Positions 1-13,111 of a DNA stretch of 64,000 bases are shown here, one piece after another. The position numbers and the translations under genes are program-made. Location of the stretch: positions 46,648,774-46,712,773 of the forward strand of contig JAPTYO010000001.1 in the NCBI GenBank assembly GCA_036873135.1. The letters are read 5' to 3'. The stretch's first letter is position 1. Every line of letters starts with the position of its first letter. The DNA comes from Clarkia xantiana subsp. parviflora. Taxonomy: Eukaryota > Streptophyta > Magnoliopsida > Myrtales > Onagraceae. The notes below the pieces were generated by a model. The model ran no database searches and was not told the DNA's origin. It saw nothing but the letters and a program-made list of their open reading frames with translations.

Positions 1-3000
1 GACGGTGACGTCGGACATTCTGAGTTAGGGAGTAAAAATGTAGTAAAAGATGGAGGTAGAGGAGGAACATTAAAGAATGTGGAAAGTAGTTTATTTGGGT
101 CTGGAACAAAAAGTCAAGATAGTAGCTTTAGAAAGGTATGTTGTTTAGTTCCTAAAGGCTCTTTTCTCGTTGCTTATTTGACCTTATCTGTTAGAATTAC
201 ACTGTGCTGCATCCTTTGAAGAGTCCAAACATGTCTACCACTGGAGGAGGAAATGAACTAAGTAAATTTAGCGACACCACGGGAGATGCTTCTTTGGAGG
301 ATATGTTTCAACCAGTGGATAATCGGCCTCCTGAAGCATCTTCTTCTAGGTCCCCAGCACATGTATACAACAACAATGGACATGCAGCTAATGCTGGGAA
401 AATAGATCTTGCTGCCAAGCTTAGAGCAACAATTGCTCAAAAAAGAATGGAGAAAGAAATGGGACAGTCGAATAGTGGTGGGAATCTTTTACGCTTGATG
501 ATCAAGGCTTGGAAGGATGATGCGATTGATATTGATGGCCTGGTATGAAGCAGTATCTAAGTTGACTGGTTTTGTTGGTGTTACTATCTCAATAAAATAC
601 TTTGTCCAAGTTCTAATATTACGTCTTGGTTTTTCAGGGTATTATTGACAAATTACCAGCAGAACATCTTTTTCCGTTGCAGGTAGTGCTTTTCCTCCCA
701 CTATGCCTACATAACTATAAGGATGCTCTTAATTTATCATACTTAAATTCTTTACTATATCTTACCAAATCATTTTTCATCTCATTACAGTACCATATTA
801 GCATTACGACCTTTTCTACTTTTTGCTTGGAGTTGGTGTATCTGTTTGGTTATTTCAGTGAATATGCACTTAGCCCAAGGTCCATACTATGTCAAAAGAT
901 TTAGTGTTTTTCCATCCTACTTTGTTATTTGAACTTGGACAAAGTTTAGCATGAACTTAGAAGAGGAAACAAACAGAAACGAATCTAAACTACGTTAAAC
1001 CTCTCTCAGTTGTCCTGATAGTCTTGAGAGAGGAATCAAAGCGCCTTCACTAGTACTGAGCCTGAAAATTATTGTGTTCTAGAAACTTGGGTTAGACTTG
1101 TACATTTTTTCTGTATGGGAATTACAGATGGCTTAAAGATGAGGCTGCAATAGATTTTTGGTGTATTACATGAGTATTTCGGTTTACAGTTACACCTTTC
1201 TTTTTCTATCCCGGGATCTTCTGTTCCATCAACATTATCTTGCCTTTTACAAAAAGGGGAAATAGAAATAATCATATTAGGTTGTTTTTTTTTCTTCTTT
1301 TGTTTGTAGGCTGTTGAGTTTAGCAGACTTATTGGATCTCTGAGACCAGAAGTACCAGAAGATGCAATTGTTTCTGCAGCAGAGAAACTTTTCACTATAT
1401 TTGACCAACGTCCTGAACAGAAACTTGTCTTTGTCAGTCAACATGGTTTGCTTCCATTAATGGAATTGCTTGAAGTTCCTAACCTTTCTAGCAGCAGAGT
1501 ATGGGAAGCTAGAAACATTCTTGAAATATTTCTAGATGATTTCTGGTATTGTAGACATCTATGTACTAGTAAACTTTTTCCCTGTCAACTGCAGGTCATA
1601 TGTTCGGTGCTTCAAATTATAAATCAATTAATCAAAGATAAGAATGATCTCCAGGAAAATGCTTGTCTTATTGGTTTGGTATGTAAATGAAGTAGAATTT
1701 GTATATTTCACTCATAAGAATACGTACTTGCAAAAAGCCGGTTCTTGTTCAGTTTTCTCCCAAAATGCATATTGTCAAATATCATTCAATAGAAACCTAT
1801 ATATATATATATATACCTTAACTTGGGGCATTTATTTCCTTTGGGTAACCAGAACTCGCTCAATGATGACAGATCCCTCTGGTGATGAGTTTTGCAGTGC
1901 CCGATCGCCCCCGTGAAGTTCGTATGGAGGCAGCTAATTTTTTTCAGCAGCTTTGTCAGTCAAGGTATGCATCATTTCTGTGTCAGACTTATGGGCTTGC
2001 ATATCTTCCTGCCTGAGTATGTACAAATATTTTGGATTGTGGAGGATAGCAATGGGATTTTTACATGTTTCCACTGACAAGATTGACTTGCTCTTGCTCG
2101 AGTTCTTTTGTAGAGTGGTTTTTTATATAGGGTTGGCTGCACCTTTGATGATCATGAAAGAGAGTTCATTTACCAATCAATCCCTAAGGAAAATTTTATT
2201 AGTTGACTGATTTTGAACCGTGCTCGATGCAGCTCATTAACTCTACAGATGTTCATAGCTTCTCGTGGAATACCTGTTCTGGTTGGATTTCTGGAAGCTG
2301 ATTACGCTAAATACAGGTTTCTATTGCTACACTCAATTAAGTGTCTGTGTCTCATCGATCCATTTATGTTTGTGTCAGTTAATATAGCACCTGCCCTTTT
2401 AGCTTCCTTGTTTATATATCTCAACTTTCAAATTAATTATGGTTTCTAAATCCCAGGGAAATGGTTCATCTAGCTATTGACGGCATGTGGCAGGTTTTTA
2501 AGCTTCAACGCTCGACACTAAGGAATGAATTTTGCCGCATTGCTGCCAAGAACGGTATCCTGCCAAGGCTTATAAATACACTTTATAGTCTAAATGAGGC
2601 CACTCTTCATGCTTCTTCTAGAGGAGGGGATGAATTTTCACCGGATGGTTCGTCTCCAAGGCCTAGATCGGGTTCACTAGATCCCAATGATCCCAGATGC
2701 CTCTCTGCAGATATGGATCGGCCTCAAGCTAGTAGATTATCCACAGATGACAAATTGAATGGATTTTCATCTAGTCGTGGTCGGGAGGAGCAAGTAGTGC
2801 GTCCCCAACTTAGTTTGTTGGACAAGGAACCACCTTCCCGACGTTTTTCTGGGCAGCTTGAATATGTAAGACAGTTATCAGGGTTAGACCGGCATGGAGA
2901 TCCGGAATATTCACCTAGGAGTTCAGGAAAGGCAGCAGCACACAAGATGGGAGTACAGATATCAGACACAATATCATCAACACAGACAATTTCCGGGAGG

Positions 3001-5421
3001 CTATCAGGATCGGGTGTTTTGAATGGTAGAGCAGGAAGTGGTGTGTCATCTGGTTTACTGTCGTTGCACACTCAGAGTGCAGATGTTGCTAAAGAATACC
3101 TCGAAAAAGTGGCAGATCTTATCCTTGAATTTGCACAAGCAGATACAAGTGTCAAAGCACACATGTGTGGTCAGGGCTTGCTTCTTCGTATTTTCCAGAT
3201 GTTTGGCAGGATAGAGCAACCTATACTTTTCAAGGTACTCCCTACATCAATTTGTTTTTGTTTTTGTTTTTTTTTTATGAATATTGAGTTCAAATGATGA
3301 ATAAAGTTAGTGAGTTCTAAATGGTGCTGGTGTTTACAAGATCTTGAAATGCGTCAATCATTTGTCTACGGATCCAAACTGTCTTGAAAGTCTCCAGCGT
3401 GCAGAGGCGATCAAGTATTTGATCCCGAACCTTGATCTAAAAGAAGGGCCCTTTATATCAGAGATACATCATGAGGTCAGTTACTATCAGTCCGTGTGTG
3501 CATTTTGCTACCTAGTATAGTTTATGTTGGAAGTATTTATAAGAGCATACAAAGGCCTTCACCTACAAATTTGAGCTTACGAGAAAATTACCTAAGATGT
3601 GCTTCTTATTCTTAACACATTATCAAAGCGCATATATGTGTATGGTTTTTTTTTTGGGTTTAAGGGTCTTTTGGTGTAAGATTTTTTTTTTTTTTTTTAG
3701 ATTTTTAATGTCATATGTTTGCATTTGTAGACTTTTAGTGCATCCATTAGTCAACCGTCGAGTGCCCATGTGCAAGTCACGTGACATCCGCTAAGTTTCA
3801 TTTTTGTTCGTCACCTATTTTATATCACTAATTTTTAATTTTTACAATTTAGTCCCTAGACAAACCCAACAACACCCTAACCCATAATTGACCAAACTAG
3901 GATCCGACCCTGCTATGAGTTGGACCCTGGCCGGGTCAATTTTAACCAGGGTTCGATTGGATCGTATCCTAGATTGGTCAAACATATGACATCAAAAAAC
4001 CCTTGTTTTTTTATTGGAAGTTTTGTGTTAGCTTATGTAGATATGTTTTTGATTGGAAGGTCCTCAATGCACTGTTCAACCTGTGCAAGATAAACAAGAG
4101 GAGACAAGAGCAAGCAGCTGAAAACGGGATGATCCCACATTTAATGAAAATCATATTGACAGATTGTTCACCGTTATCGAAGCAGTACGCGTTACCATTA
4201 TTGTGTGATATGGCTCATGCCTCCAGGAATTCGCGGGAACAAATACGAGCTCACGGAGGGCTTGATGTGTATCTGAGACTGCTAGATGACGAGGCCTGGG
4301 CTGTAACTTGTCTTGATTCTATTGCAGTGTGCCTTGCTCATGACAATGACAACCACAAAGTGGAACAAGCCTTGGTGAAGAAGGAAGCCATTCACAAGTT
4401 GGTTAACTTCTTCCAATGTTGTCCTGAACAACACTTTGTGCACATCTTGGAGCCTTTCTTGAAGATAATCACGAAATCATCCCGGATTAATACAACACTG
4501 GCTGTGAATGGGTTGACGCCTTTACTTATTGCAAGGCTAGATCATCGGGATGCTATAGCCCGTCTTAATCTGCTCAAACTCATAAAGGTTAGCTAATTAA
4601 CTATCGTATTCACTCATTCATTCTCATGATATATTAGAGGGTAAGAATCTAAAAACAGTCTCAGCTATAGATCATGTTGCTAATCGTTGTCCCATATTTA
4701 AAATGTTGATATTCGGTGTTTCAGCTATCAAATTGGTTGATTTTCACTTTTTTCTTATAAAATTGACGTAAAAAATGTTTTTTAACCATCAAATAACCTT
4801 AAACTTTGAGTAACAAATTTGAAATTTCGGAAAAGTGAAAAATAACATGTTTTTGTTGTTTAAATACCAATTTGAACCCCAAAATCAGTAGAAAAACTTG
4901 GATCAAATCAACCAAATTGATAGTTTGGACACCGAATATCAAAATTTTAATTCCGGGACATCAATTAGCAACATAGCATATAGTTAGAAACTTTTTTTAG
5001 ATTAGCAAATTACTAATTGAGCTTTAAGGGTTTTGACAATTTGCTGACTGAACCCTATTTAGACAAATTACTAGGTAAATTTATTAAAAAAGAATTGCTC
5101 CATCTAATTTATTCTTAAATGGTAACAGAAACTTCATCTTATTTGTATTCTACTATTCCTGCTGTTTTCTTATACAAATTGTTATGCGTAATATTGAGAA
5201 ATTTGCAATTTGGTAGCTAAAAAGCTGTGTTTTATGGTATTTAGGCTGTGTATGAGCAGCACCCTCGACCAAAGCAACTAATAGTGGAGAATAATCTGCC
5301 TCAGAAGCTGCACAACTTAATTGAGGAACGGAGGGATGGTCAGAGCTCCGGTGGGCAGGTTTTAGTTAAACAAATGGCCACTTCACTTCTCAAAGCCCTC
5401 CATATTAACACCGTTTTATAA
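1..5421 (+). CDS. MAP3KE1: MAP3K epsilon protein kinase, C-terminal part (5' end outside window)
   Basis: The reading frame is open from base 1. Exons: 1-135, 195-542, 638-682, 1310-1498, 1595-1678, 1873-1964, 2233-2316, 2457-3234, 3341-3475, 4060-4587, 5245-5421 (TAA), together 864 residues in frame. The kinase domain must lie to the left of the window. What is seen is a Ser/Gly-rich linker, then helical ARM/HEAT-like repeats (RLIGSLRPEVPEDA, HGLLPLMELLEVPNL, RGIPVLVGFLEADY), a long Ser/Arg-rich low-complexity stretch in the 778-nt exon, and a second ARM-like block (NALFNLCKINKRRQEQAAEN) to the stop. This order matches plant MAP3K-epsilon kinases, relatives of fission yeast Cdc7 with roles in cell division and pollen viability in Arabidopsis; the role here is inferred from family. 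Two late introns carry inverted-repeat elements (about 3658-4004 and 4639-5012). Exon 2 is the least certain start; an AG at 194 keeps the frame. Confidence 0.9.
3658..4004. mobile_element. Inverted-repeat element in a MAP3KE intron, related to the element at 51488
   Basis: The 12-mer GTCATATGTTTG at 3710-3721 returns inverted at 3979-3990. Outside it lie AAGGGTCTTTTGG on the left and the related inverted CAAAAAACCCTT on the right. The interior shares phrases with the element at 51488-52084 (a CAAGTCACGTGA segment, then an ATTTAGTCCCT segment). No clean target duplication is visible because both borders are T-rich. It ends about 55 bp before the exon at 4060. Confidence 0.5.
4639..5012. mobile_element. 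Mutator-like MITE in the last MAP3KE intron
   Basis: The left arm (GGTAAGAATCTAAAAACAG, then ATGTTGCTAATCGTTG and ATGTTGATATTCGGTG) is repeated inverted on the right (CACCGAATATCAAAATTTTA, CAATTAGCAACATAG, TTTTTAGATTAG). Arms of roughly 80 bp enclose an AT-rich core. The same arms occur at 31886, 45758 and 46103, so this is one family. I could not define a target duplication here. It lies wholly in the intron 4588-5244. Confidence 0.6.
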
Positions 5422-5925
5422 TCTTAACCCACCTATATACCGGCAAAATTGCATTAAGTAACCGTGGTCTGATCCGCAAGGGTATATACACCGTCTTATA
5501 CCGGCACTGCCATTTTTGAGGTCTCCATCGTCTTAATGATAACTAATAAATTTTCTGCTGTCTAATTATACCAATTTGTGAGATTTGTAAAATACTTATC
5601 GATGTTAATTAAATGAGTTTCAGTTGTGCAACAAATAGTTGGAGCTTTCTTATCTAGAATCATATGTTATATATATTCTTTAAGAGGAGGTTCCTGATTA
5701 ATTTTGAATCGTTTTACTTTTTTTTTTTGAATTAAGATAAGTTTTTTTTTAGATAAGGAATTCAATCAGGCTGCGAGCTGAGAGACTCTTGGAAGCATTT
5801 AGTATATAATGGATTTATTAGTGCATTTTCCATAAATCTTAACAACTCAAAAGATCATTCATATACATCATGGTGGGATAAACTTCCGATCCTTATTGAT
5901 TATTAAAGATAAAAAAAAGGTGGGG
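5422..5925. other. 3' flank of MAP3KE; no gene seen
   Basis: AT-rich sequence with T-runs that would hold the 3' UTR and polyadenylation region of the gene ending at 5421. No coding resemblance was found. Confidence 0.5.
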
Positions 5926-7590
5926 TCGGAAAACCCAATCATCACTACACGACCTTTTTTATGGACTATATCATAATTCAGTTAGTAAATTCGTTTGCCT
6001 TCCTAAGGATAACATGCTAAATGATATGAGGGATGCTAGGATGTTTTCCACAACCGGGCTATTCTTCACGGAATTTGGTGTGACGCTTCAGTTAGGCTTA
6101 GGATCACCTCCTATGGATTGGACTCGATCTCAACCTTTGACCAACCTTCGTGGATCACAAAACGCGTTGCTTCATGAACCGCTTTTGCATCCAAAAAAGT
6201 GACGTCTAGTCCCTTGATCCGCCTACTAACCCCTCCAATGACAGTACCATACCATTGCAGTCCCTCACGACTACACCATGAGCTCCGAGTATGGATTGAT
6301 TCTTCACTCCAAGATGCATTACAGTTTAATTTCACTCGATGATATGTTAGTCCGCTGAGCCACGGGTGATCTGTTGGTCTGTTCCGCAGCCTGGAACTCG
6401 ATGTGGCCTTCCAGGCTTCGTCTTACCGGGATCAGGCGTATCGCCCGCTTGTAATGCTCGACACCGCTCTTTCCAAATCTACCAAAAAGTCATTCTGATA
6501 AGTGACCATCGAGTCTCCCTCGATAAACAACCTTCACCTCTACCTGCCCAGTTTTAGTTGAGGGTCGTATAATCGTATCTTGAGATGACGTAGTTCGCAT
6601 GAAGGATAGATTGGATAGCATGGGCTTCGCCTTCCACACTAGAAATTCTTCCTTTTAAAATAGATTAATCTCAGCATGGTCCTCTTGTGTAATCAGCTCG
6701 GCCACTAACATGTTGCTCGGGTCGCTCGGGAGCATCGGAATCCAGGGATTGGAGAACACATTGATTCTTGCTCCATCATCTACTAGCCATAGGCCTTTCT
6801 CTTTTTAAGACATACCTTCCCACAAGTATACTTGTCCAAGCCCACAATGCACGACCTCCTTTAGTTGCCTCCCGGAGGTCTCTCCTAGGAAAATAAATAC
6901 CTTTTAACAATCGAGCCCAATAAGTATTAGGTGTCATCTCCAGAGTCCAGACGCCAAGCGATCTTAGTAAGTAGAGCTAGATTGAAGGACTGGAGTTCCT
7001 TGAAATCTAGACCACCGGCTCCTTTAGCCAACGTTAGAGTTTCCTAACTCCTCTAATATATTCTTTTTCACCCGCTTTTTTTCTTCATCAAAACCGAGCA
7101 ATTATCATATTAATTTTGGTACACCATGTCTTCGGTAGAAGAAAAATGCTCATGGTATAAGTCGATATGGCCATCACCAATATTTTGATCAATGTTTCCC
7201 TTTCCGCGTTACATAAGAACAAAATCTTCCACCTATTTAGCTTATTAGCTATGCGCTCCTTAAAAAAATCCAGAGCCTCTCTTTTTTATCGGACTTAAAT
7301 GGACTCAAATCGTTGGTAACCCTAAATACTTTCTCAGGTTCCATTCCAACTTTGTTCCCAAGCAGCTTCTATTATTCTTGTGTGGTCGCATGAAAATTTT
7401 GGCTAAAGAAGAGGGTTGACTTACTCATATTGATCGCTTTTCCTGGTGAATTACAATATTCATTCAAGATTTGCATCAACATTGTAATGTTTTGGAGAGT
7501 GGTCTTCATAAGCTCCTCACCAATTACATTGGCCGATATAAAAAAATATTTTAGGCATAGTTGAGTTAGAAAGATCTATCTTAAAAAATA
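5926..7590 (-). mobile_element. Degenerate, 5'-truncated LINE (L1-type) retrotransposon relic
   Basis: Read on the minus strand from about 7580 downward, pieces of a plant LINE ORF2 appear in the expected order. Reverse-transcriptase end: LNEYCNSPGKAINMSKSTLF followed by FFSQNF. Then KLNRWKILFLCNAERETLIK and AISTYTMSIFLLPKTW, then LAKGAGGLDFKELQSFNLA, then the pre-zinc-knuckle part DDGARINVFSNPWIPMLPSD, then an RNase H-like part (LNCNASWSEES, AVHEATRFVIHEGWSKVEIE) at 6111-6335. The catalytic ADD region of the RT is disrupted, and many stops and frameshifts separate the pieces, so it is dead. Endonuclease and early RT domains are absent, as in normal 5' truncation. Confidence 0.85.
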
Positions 7591-7624
7591 ATTTATATTT
7601 TGAATACTTTATTGATATTGTCGC

Positions 7625-8003
7625 CAGTGTTATCAGAACCGGACCGGGGCCTGAACCAGCAGGGCCACCGGTTTCCGGTTCGGCCGGTCAGGCCCGGTCC
7701 GAACCGGGTCCGACCGGTTTTAGTAAAAAATATGTAGATTTGCAAAACCTCTCTGTAAGTTAACCCTTATGTAGGTTTTAGTTCGGACTGAGGTCTGCGT
7801 CTTTGTAAGTTAACCCTAATTTTTTTTTTTAATGAAAAGAGTCCGAACCGGCGAACCGCCCGGTTCGCCCAAAACCGGTCGGTTCGGTGAAAACCGGACT
7901 TCAGAACCGAGTTCGCTTACATCCTCCGAAAATAAGCAAACCGGACCGTGGAGGGGTCCGGTTCCGGTCCGACCGCCGGTCCGGTCCGGTTCTGATAACA
8001 CTG
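7625..8003. mobile_element. hAT-type MITE, copy 1 (379 bp)
   Basis: Left end CAGTGTTATCAGAACCGG is mirrored at the right end, CCGGTTCTGATAACACTG. The interior is mostly CCGG/CGGTTC-rich repeats, with no transposase. Copies at 31003 and 42805 share the ends and have 8-bp target duplications, the hAT signature. Here the flanks (ATTGTCGC left; ATTCAGAT right, with ATTGTCGA six bases later) no longer give a perfect duplication. Short ORFs inside are by-products of the repeat. Confidence 0.75.
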
Positions 8004-8354
8004 ATTCAGATTGTCGATACTATTTACCAAAATTCATTTATTTACAAACCAAGTGTTGTAAGTAATGCTAACTAAAATCTAGTGAGGATGCTCTTACGCA
8101 GATAAAAAGTTAAGGTACCAATAGTATGAATAATAAGACTGGGAGTGTCAGTAGTGTAAAAAATAATAAGAGAAGAGCGACTTCCATTTCATTTTTAATT
8201 ATTAAAATTAAATGGAAGCGGAAGCTGGATCTGGCATTTGTTTGTTTGATCTTCTCTACTCGAATCTTCCTTCCTTGATCCTTCCCGTTCCTTGATCCAT
8301 GATGCTTCTTCTCCTTCATTAGGAAGGAACCAGATTTTTGTTTGGAGCTACTCT
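8004..8354 (+). promoter_or_regulatory. Upstream and 5' UTR region of the RGP1-like gene
   Basis: AT-rich DNA followed from about 8210 by a CT-rich leader typical of plant 5' UTRs. An in-frame ATG at 8292 precedes the preferred start at 8355. No defined motif is supported. Confidence 0.35.
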
Positions 8355-11300
8355 ATGGAGGCAATGCTACCGCGGAGGTTCTCGATTTTCGCGGGCAGCA
8401 ATTCTACCAATTCAAGGCAAGGCGTCGGAACACAACTCCCTTCCCCAACGTTGATTTGTCGTACGGACAGGGAAGTCTACAGGCCCGGCGATGAGGTTCT
8501 CGTTACTATCGAAATTCACTTTCCCAGCGTTGATTCTGCCGTCAGTAATGGCGCTGTCTCTTCCTTCTTGATAAAAAAGCTCAGCTTCGAGATCAAAGGA
8601 ATGGAGAAATTGGATTCTCAATGGTTCGCCACCCAAAAGCCCTTGCAGGAGTCCAGACAACGCCGAGGTTCTGCTTATCGTGCATTCTTTACTGCTCAAC
8701 TGAGTTTCAACTTCAACTACTGTTTACTTTGTCTAATTTCCGCATGTGTGTTTGATTTGCTTCTCTCTTCTTCAGGGGAGTTTTTCTTTATGGACAGTTC
8801 TGCGCCTAACATTGCTTCAAATCTGACTGTTTCTTCTGGCACCACAAAAACTTGTGAGCATTTCCCTCATATTTTCACGCACCTATTGAAGTAAACTGTT
8901 GATTTATTGGGAAACTATGCCGGTTTTCTCCCTCCTCTCTGTCTAGTATAATACTGGTTGTGTTGTGTCATAATCAGCTGGAAAGAGTCCCCCAAGAGTG
9001 AATTGGATCTTAAACCCTTCAGTGGAGAAAAGTTGATACTGATAGAAGAGGTGTAAGTTAAGACTTGAGATAATTATGGAAACCTTACTATGATCTTTTT
9101 AAAAGGTATTTCTGCTGATGAACCCATGTTAGTCAGAGGAGATAATCACAACTTAGTAACCATGGAATTCGATTTTGTAAACTAGATGTGAAATTGCATG
9201 CAAAATGTTTTGGCCTATCTTTCATGCCCTTTTAGAGTTTACTAGCGTTTGAGTCAATCAACATAAGTGAGTACTGAGTAAGGATAACACTTGACACATT
9301 CCAGAAGTTTAATGTCTTGATCCTTCTCTTCTATGCAGATTTGGTGCGAGCGGAATTGCCCAACACTTTACCACCATCATATAAGGGTGCAACAATTCGT
9401 TACTTGTACTATGTCAAAAGTATGTTGTCAGGGCAGTGGCAGATTTTTGACCAAACTTACCCTCAAAGAGGATCAAAAGATCTTACTGAAATGGTTAGTA
9501 TTTCTTTATTTTGATACCAAGAAGTTGTGACAAGACCTTGGTAATTGACATATTTTTGGTTAATCTGCAAAATCAACTGCTGTTCTTTTAACAAGGAAAA
9601 TTTGCTGATAATTTGAGATATCACACCCATCATGTAATTAATGGAAGACATTCTTCATTTAAAAAATATTAGCATTCATCCTACAGGAGGCACGTATTCC
9701 TTTACATGTTTGGACTGGCCAGGGAAACAGTGGCCTGCTTTCAGAAGAAGGTCAACTTGATGGTAAGAGTCTTTTTCATACTTGATATGATAGACATGGT
9801 GAGCTTCGATGCCCTTTTTAGACCCTAATATGTCCTTGTAACATGATTATAGTTTATACTATCTTAATACCCATGTCAGTTGAAGAGCATCATCAATCTA
9901 AAACTTATTAGTGCCCTAGAAACATTTTCGAACATTTGGATTGTGAAGTAAGCGTTTATTGAGATGTGCGTGTTCAATCAACTGGCTTTTTTACTGCATT
10001 TTAGTTTAGCCATTTACTGAGGCGAAGCAATTATATTGTTGAAAAAATGACTTCCATAGTAATCTTGTTTGCTTCTCTGAATGTCGTATGCTGTAATTGT
10101 TTGGGGATTATGGTGCATATCTCCACTCATCTGTATTAATTGCTGTTCTATTATAAGTTCGGATGCATTAACCGTTAACGTTCTTGTAATTTTGCTAATT
10201 TGATTTATGATGTGATTTAGTGTGCATAGCATTAATATATTTTCTTGATCCTTTAGGAATCGTACCTGCAACGACGATACAACTGGATACATACTGGAAA
10301 GAGGTTGACGGAGAATCTGATTGGGTATGCACTCTCTGTGTTTTTATCTATTGTCGTAGGGTTAGTTCGGGGGGGTGGCACACGAAGTATTGACTAGAAA
10401 TGTCTGAATTATACTTATGTGCTAATTCTAAGGGGCACTTTTAAGATCAGATACTACTTGATATTTGATCAGGTTAGAGCAAATGATGTATACAGCAGTG
10501 CTGAAGAAGGTTATGATAGCTCAAAGGATGAGACGTCATCTGTTTCTTCGTACAACCCGAACAAAGAAAGTCTGCTCAGATCATTTGGGAGTTCGTTGTC
10601 TTTGCATTCAACTACTGCTAGGTCTTCAAGTAGAGATTTACTATATTTAGAGGGGAACCGAACAAGTCTATCCGTGAGTGTTCCACCTCCACAGCTATCT
10701 GTGGCTGAATCCGTTAGTGATAATAATGGCGGTGAGGGTCTCTTCTAAATGCTCCAGCATTCCATACATACTAGTTCATTTAGATCTTTAATCATCATCG
10801 GTTGTAAAATGAATTAGTATTTTACAATTAGGTGATTACTGTGAAACTTATCTTCCATGAAAGATATTTCTTGCTGGTTGTTGTAGCTTCTGAAGCTCTT
10901 AGTCCTCAGATTATAGTCAATGACTCTTTAACTGCAAACTGTTTCTTGTTAATAGATACTTCACCCCAAAAGTCTCCAGTTGTCTCTCCAAATCAGCGGC
11001 AGAGATTAACTAAATCTCCTTCACTGGAAAATGAGGCTGCAGTTCCTCCTATATCAGGTTTGTTTTTCCTCAAATGGTCTGTTTGCATGTCTGTAGCACC
11101 TTCCCATTATTTGTCAAGTAACTGTTCATCAAAATAAGCCGAAAAACCTTATCTTCTCATCTTTTGACAGCAGGGGAGGGGTTTGTTCGAGGTAGATCCT
11201 ACAATATCAGGTTGGATGAGCAAGTTTTGCTCAGATTTTCTCCCAAAAACTCAGAATCGACTTATTATTTCAGTGACATGGTGATTCCACTTTTCTATGG

Positions 11301-13111
11301 TTTGTTTCTGTTAAACATGTATTACGTGGGATTCTCTGTTACGTTTTGAGATTAAATTTGAATATAACTATGCTTCTCTACCTGCAGATAGGCGGAACTC
11401 TAACCTTTTTCCCTGAAGGAGCAGCTCGGAGATGCCTTGAGGTGATAATTTTGAATGGAAAGTAATTGCTGTGTAACGTTTGGACACATAGGATGGCTGG
11501 GGAAATGGGAAAGTAACGGAAGCGCATGATCAAATTCAATTCTCAAACTTTTATATGGTTGTTTGTCCCTTCCCATTCCTACACCATGCAGTGTAACAAA
11601 CGTCACATCAGGATGTTACTGGTTACTGCAATGGAACAGTTATCCGTAATTTCTACCCCGGCAAATTTGTTGAAAGTTTTCCTCTTTTTTAGGTGTTAGT
11701 CACATTGGAGACTTCAGAGACGATAAATAGGCAATTCCTCCATCCTTCTAGGAGGAATTCACCTACAATTACAAAGGTAAGGTTATTGTGTAAATTTATC
11801 TATAATCTTCTCAGATGTACAGTGGAAATAGTTCAGTGAACTTTGTTCTTCAAGTCTTTCTCTTCACATTTGTGAGACATAATTGTGCTGAATGCAGTAC
11901 CAGTCATGGTTAGGGTAATTTCACACGGAAAGCTACTCTAGTGACATCTCGAAGTATTTTATTTTATTTTATTTTGGCCAATGATGTCTCGAAGTATTGA
12001 ATTTTGAATATCTGTGTTCATGCTGTTTGCAGGTTCAGAGTGAGCACCATGAAGTTGTTGCAGATCTGGTTCAGACTAGCTTTCTTTTTTCTATTCCTAC
12101 GGATGGCCCCATGTCCTTTTCTACCCCACACATCTCTGTGAAGTGGTGTCTACGTTTTGAATTCTATACCACTCCAAAAAACGTGGACTGGACAAGGTAT
12201 GGGCTATAACATGTTCCTAGTAATAGTATAATGGCCATGTTTTCTTGATGCTAGCCTCTCTCCAGCAAAGCAGTTAGGCTACTTGGCTCACCATCCTGCA
12301 ACCTTCTTATTCGTATGTTGATGCATGTGGTCACCTGTGGACATGTACATAAAGCCTTGAAAATATCATGAGTTAGTTGAGATTAAAAGTGCATTCAGTT
12401 TATAACTTGCTTTATCTTATTTGCTCTCAACTAGTTTAGAGGATCTTACAGTTCCATTGCCATCATTTTAAGGCTTTGTGCTAAATTTCACCCATAAACA
12501 TGTAAGGTGCTAACCAAGTGATTAGCAATAATAGACGTGGACTAAACCCTAGGGGGGACAGACACGATGATGAACTTGTAGGGCTAGGGTTTCATCTAAA
12601 CTTGCTTGAAAGAGTTTGTGAAATGAGCTTCTGTTCCATAGTCTTCACTATTTCATCATTTGTAAAAGAGTTTGTTCTCTAGGAAATTGACTTGCCTCTA
12701 TGGGCGTCGCCTTGCAATGTCCCTATTAGTAGGAAACTTGAGTCTCACATCAATTCTATGGGCATTGATGTGTGAACCATACTATATTCCATTGTCCCAC
12801 CTCATCACTTAGCTTTAAGGTGAAGTGTGTCTTCATTCTGAGTCCGTATCAAACAGTGTCTGGCTACAGAATCCTATGATGTTGAAGCCGGGTTATTGCT
12901 TGATATTTGGCTGTGTTGCCTTTGTTTACTGGTCATTCAAGAATACTCGGGTTTTGGCAATTACAGGTATGAGCATCCACTTCTAGTTGAGGGAAGAGAC
13001 AAAAACGAGTGGGTTCTTCCAATAACTGTGCATGCACCTCCTTCTGGAAATCATGGTCAGTCCCGAAACAAGAAGCCTCTATCTGTGGAACCACCGTGGG
13101 GTCGTACATGA
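8355..13111 (+). CDS. RGP1: RGP1 family protein (RAB6-GEF complex partner 2-like)
   Basis: Twelve exons join in frame to 558 residues: 8355-8667, 8776-8853, 9339-9493, 9687-9762, 10257-10324, 10473-10731, 10887-11057, 11171-11280, 11388-11441, 11693-11776, 12033-12196, 12967-13111 (TGA). The protein has an arrestin-like N-terminal part (TLICRTDREVYRPGDEVLVT, ELPNTLPPSYKGATIRYLYY), a Ser-rich middle (about residues 231-390), and a C-terminal part (GGTLTFFPEGAARRCLEVLV, HISVKWCLRFEFYT). These match the Rgp1 family, which with Ric1 forms the Golgi exchange factor for Ypt6/RAB6 in yeast and animals. The Golgi-trafficking role in this plant is inferred. The start at 8355 is chosen from protein similarity; the in-frame ATG at 8292 would add 21 residues. 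The exon at 10887 includes a stretch (about 10914-10955) that looks less conserved and could be a retained small intron. Confidence 0.85.

Noticed and set aside
7816..8075. ORFs of 61-77 codons on both strands
   Set aside because: They are products of GAACCGG repeats in a hAT MITE, with no protein family resemblance.
8668..8775. Insertion of 36 residues in the RGP1-like protein
   Set aside because: The 108-bp stretch is an intron with GT and AG whose length happens to be a multiple of three.
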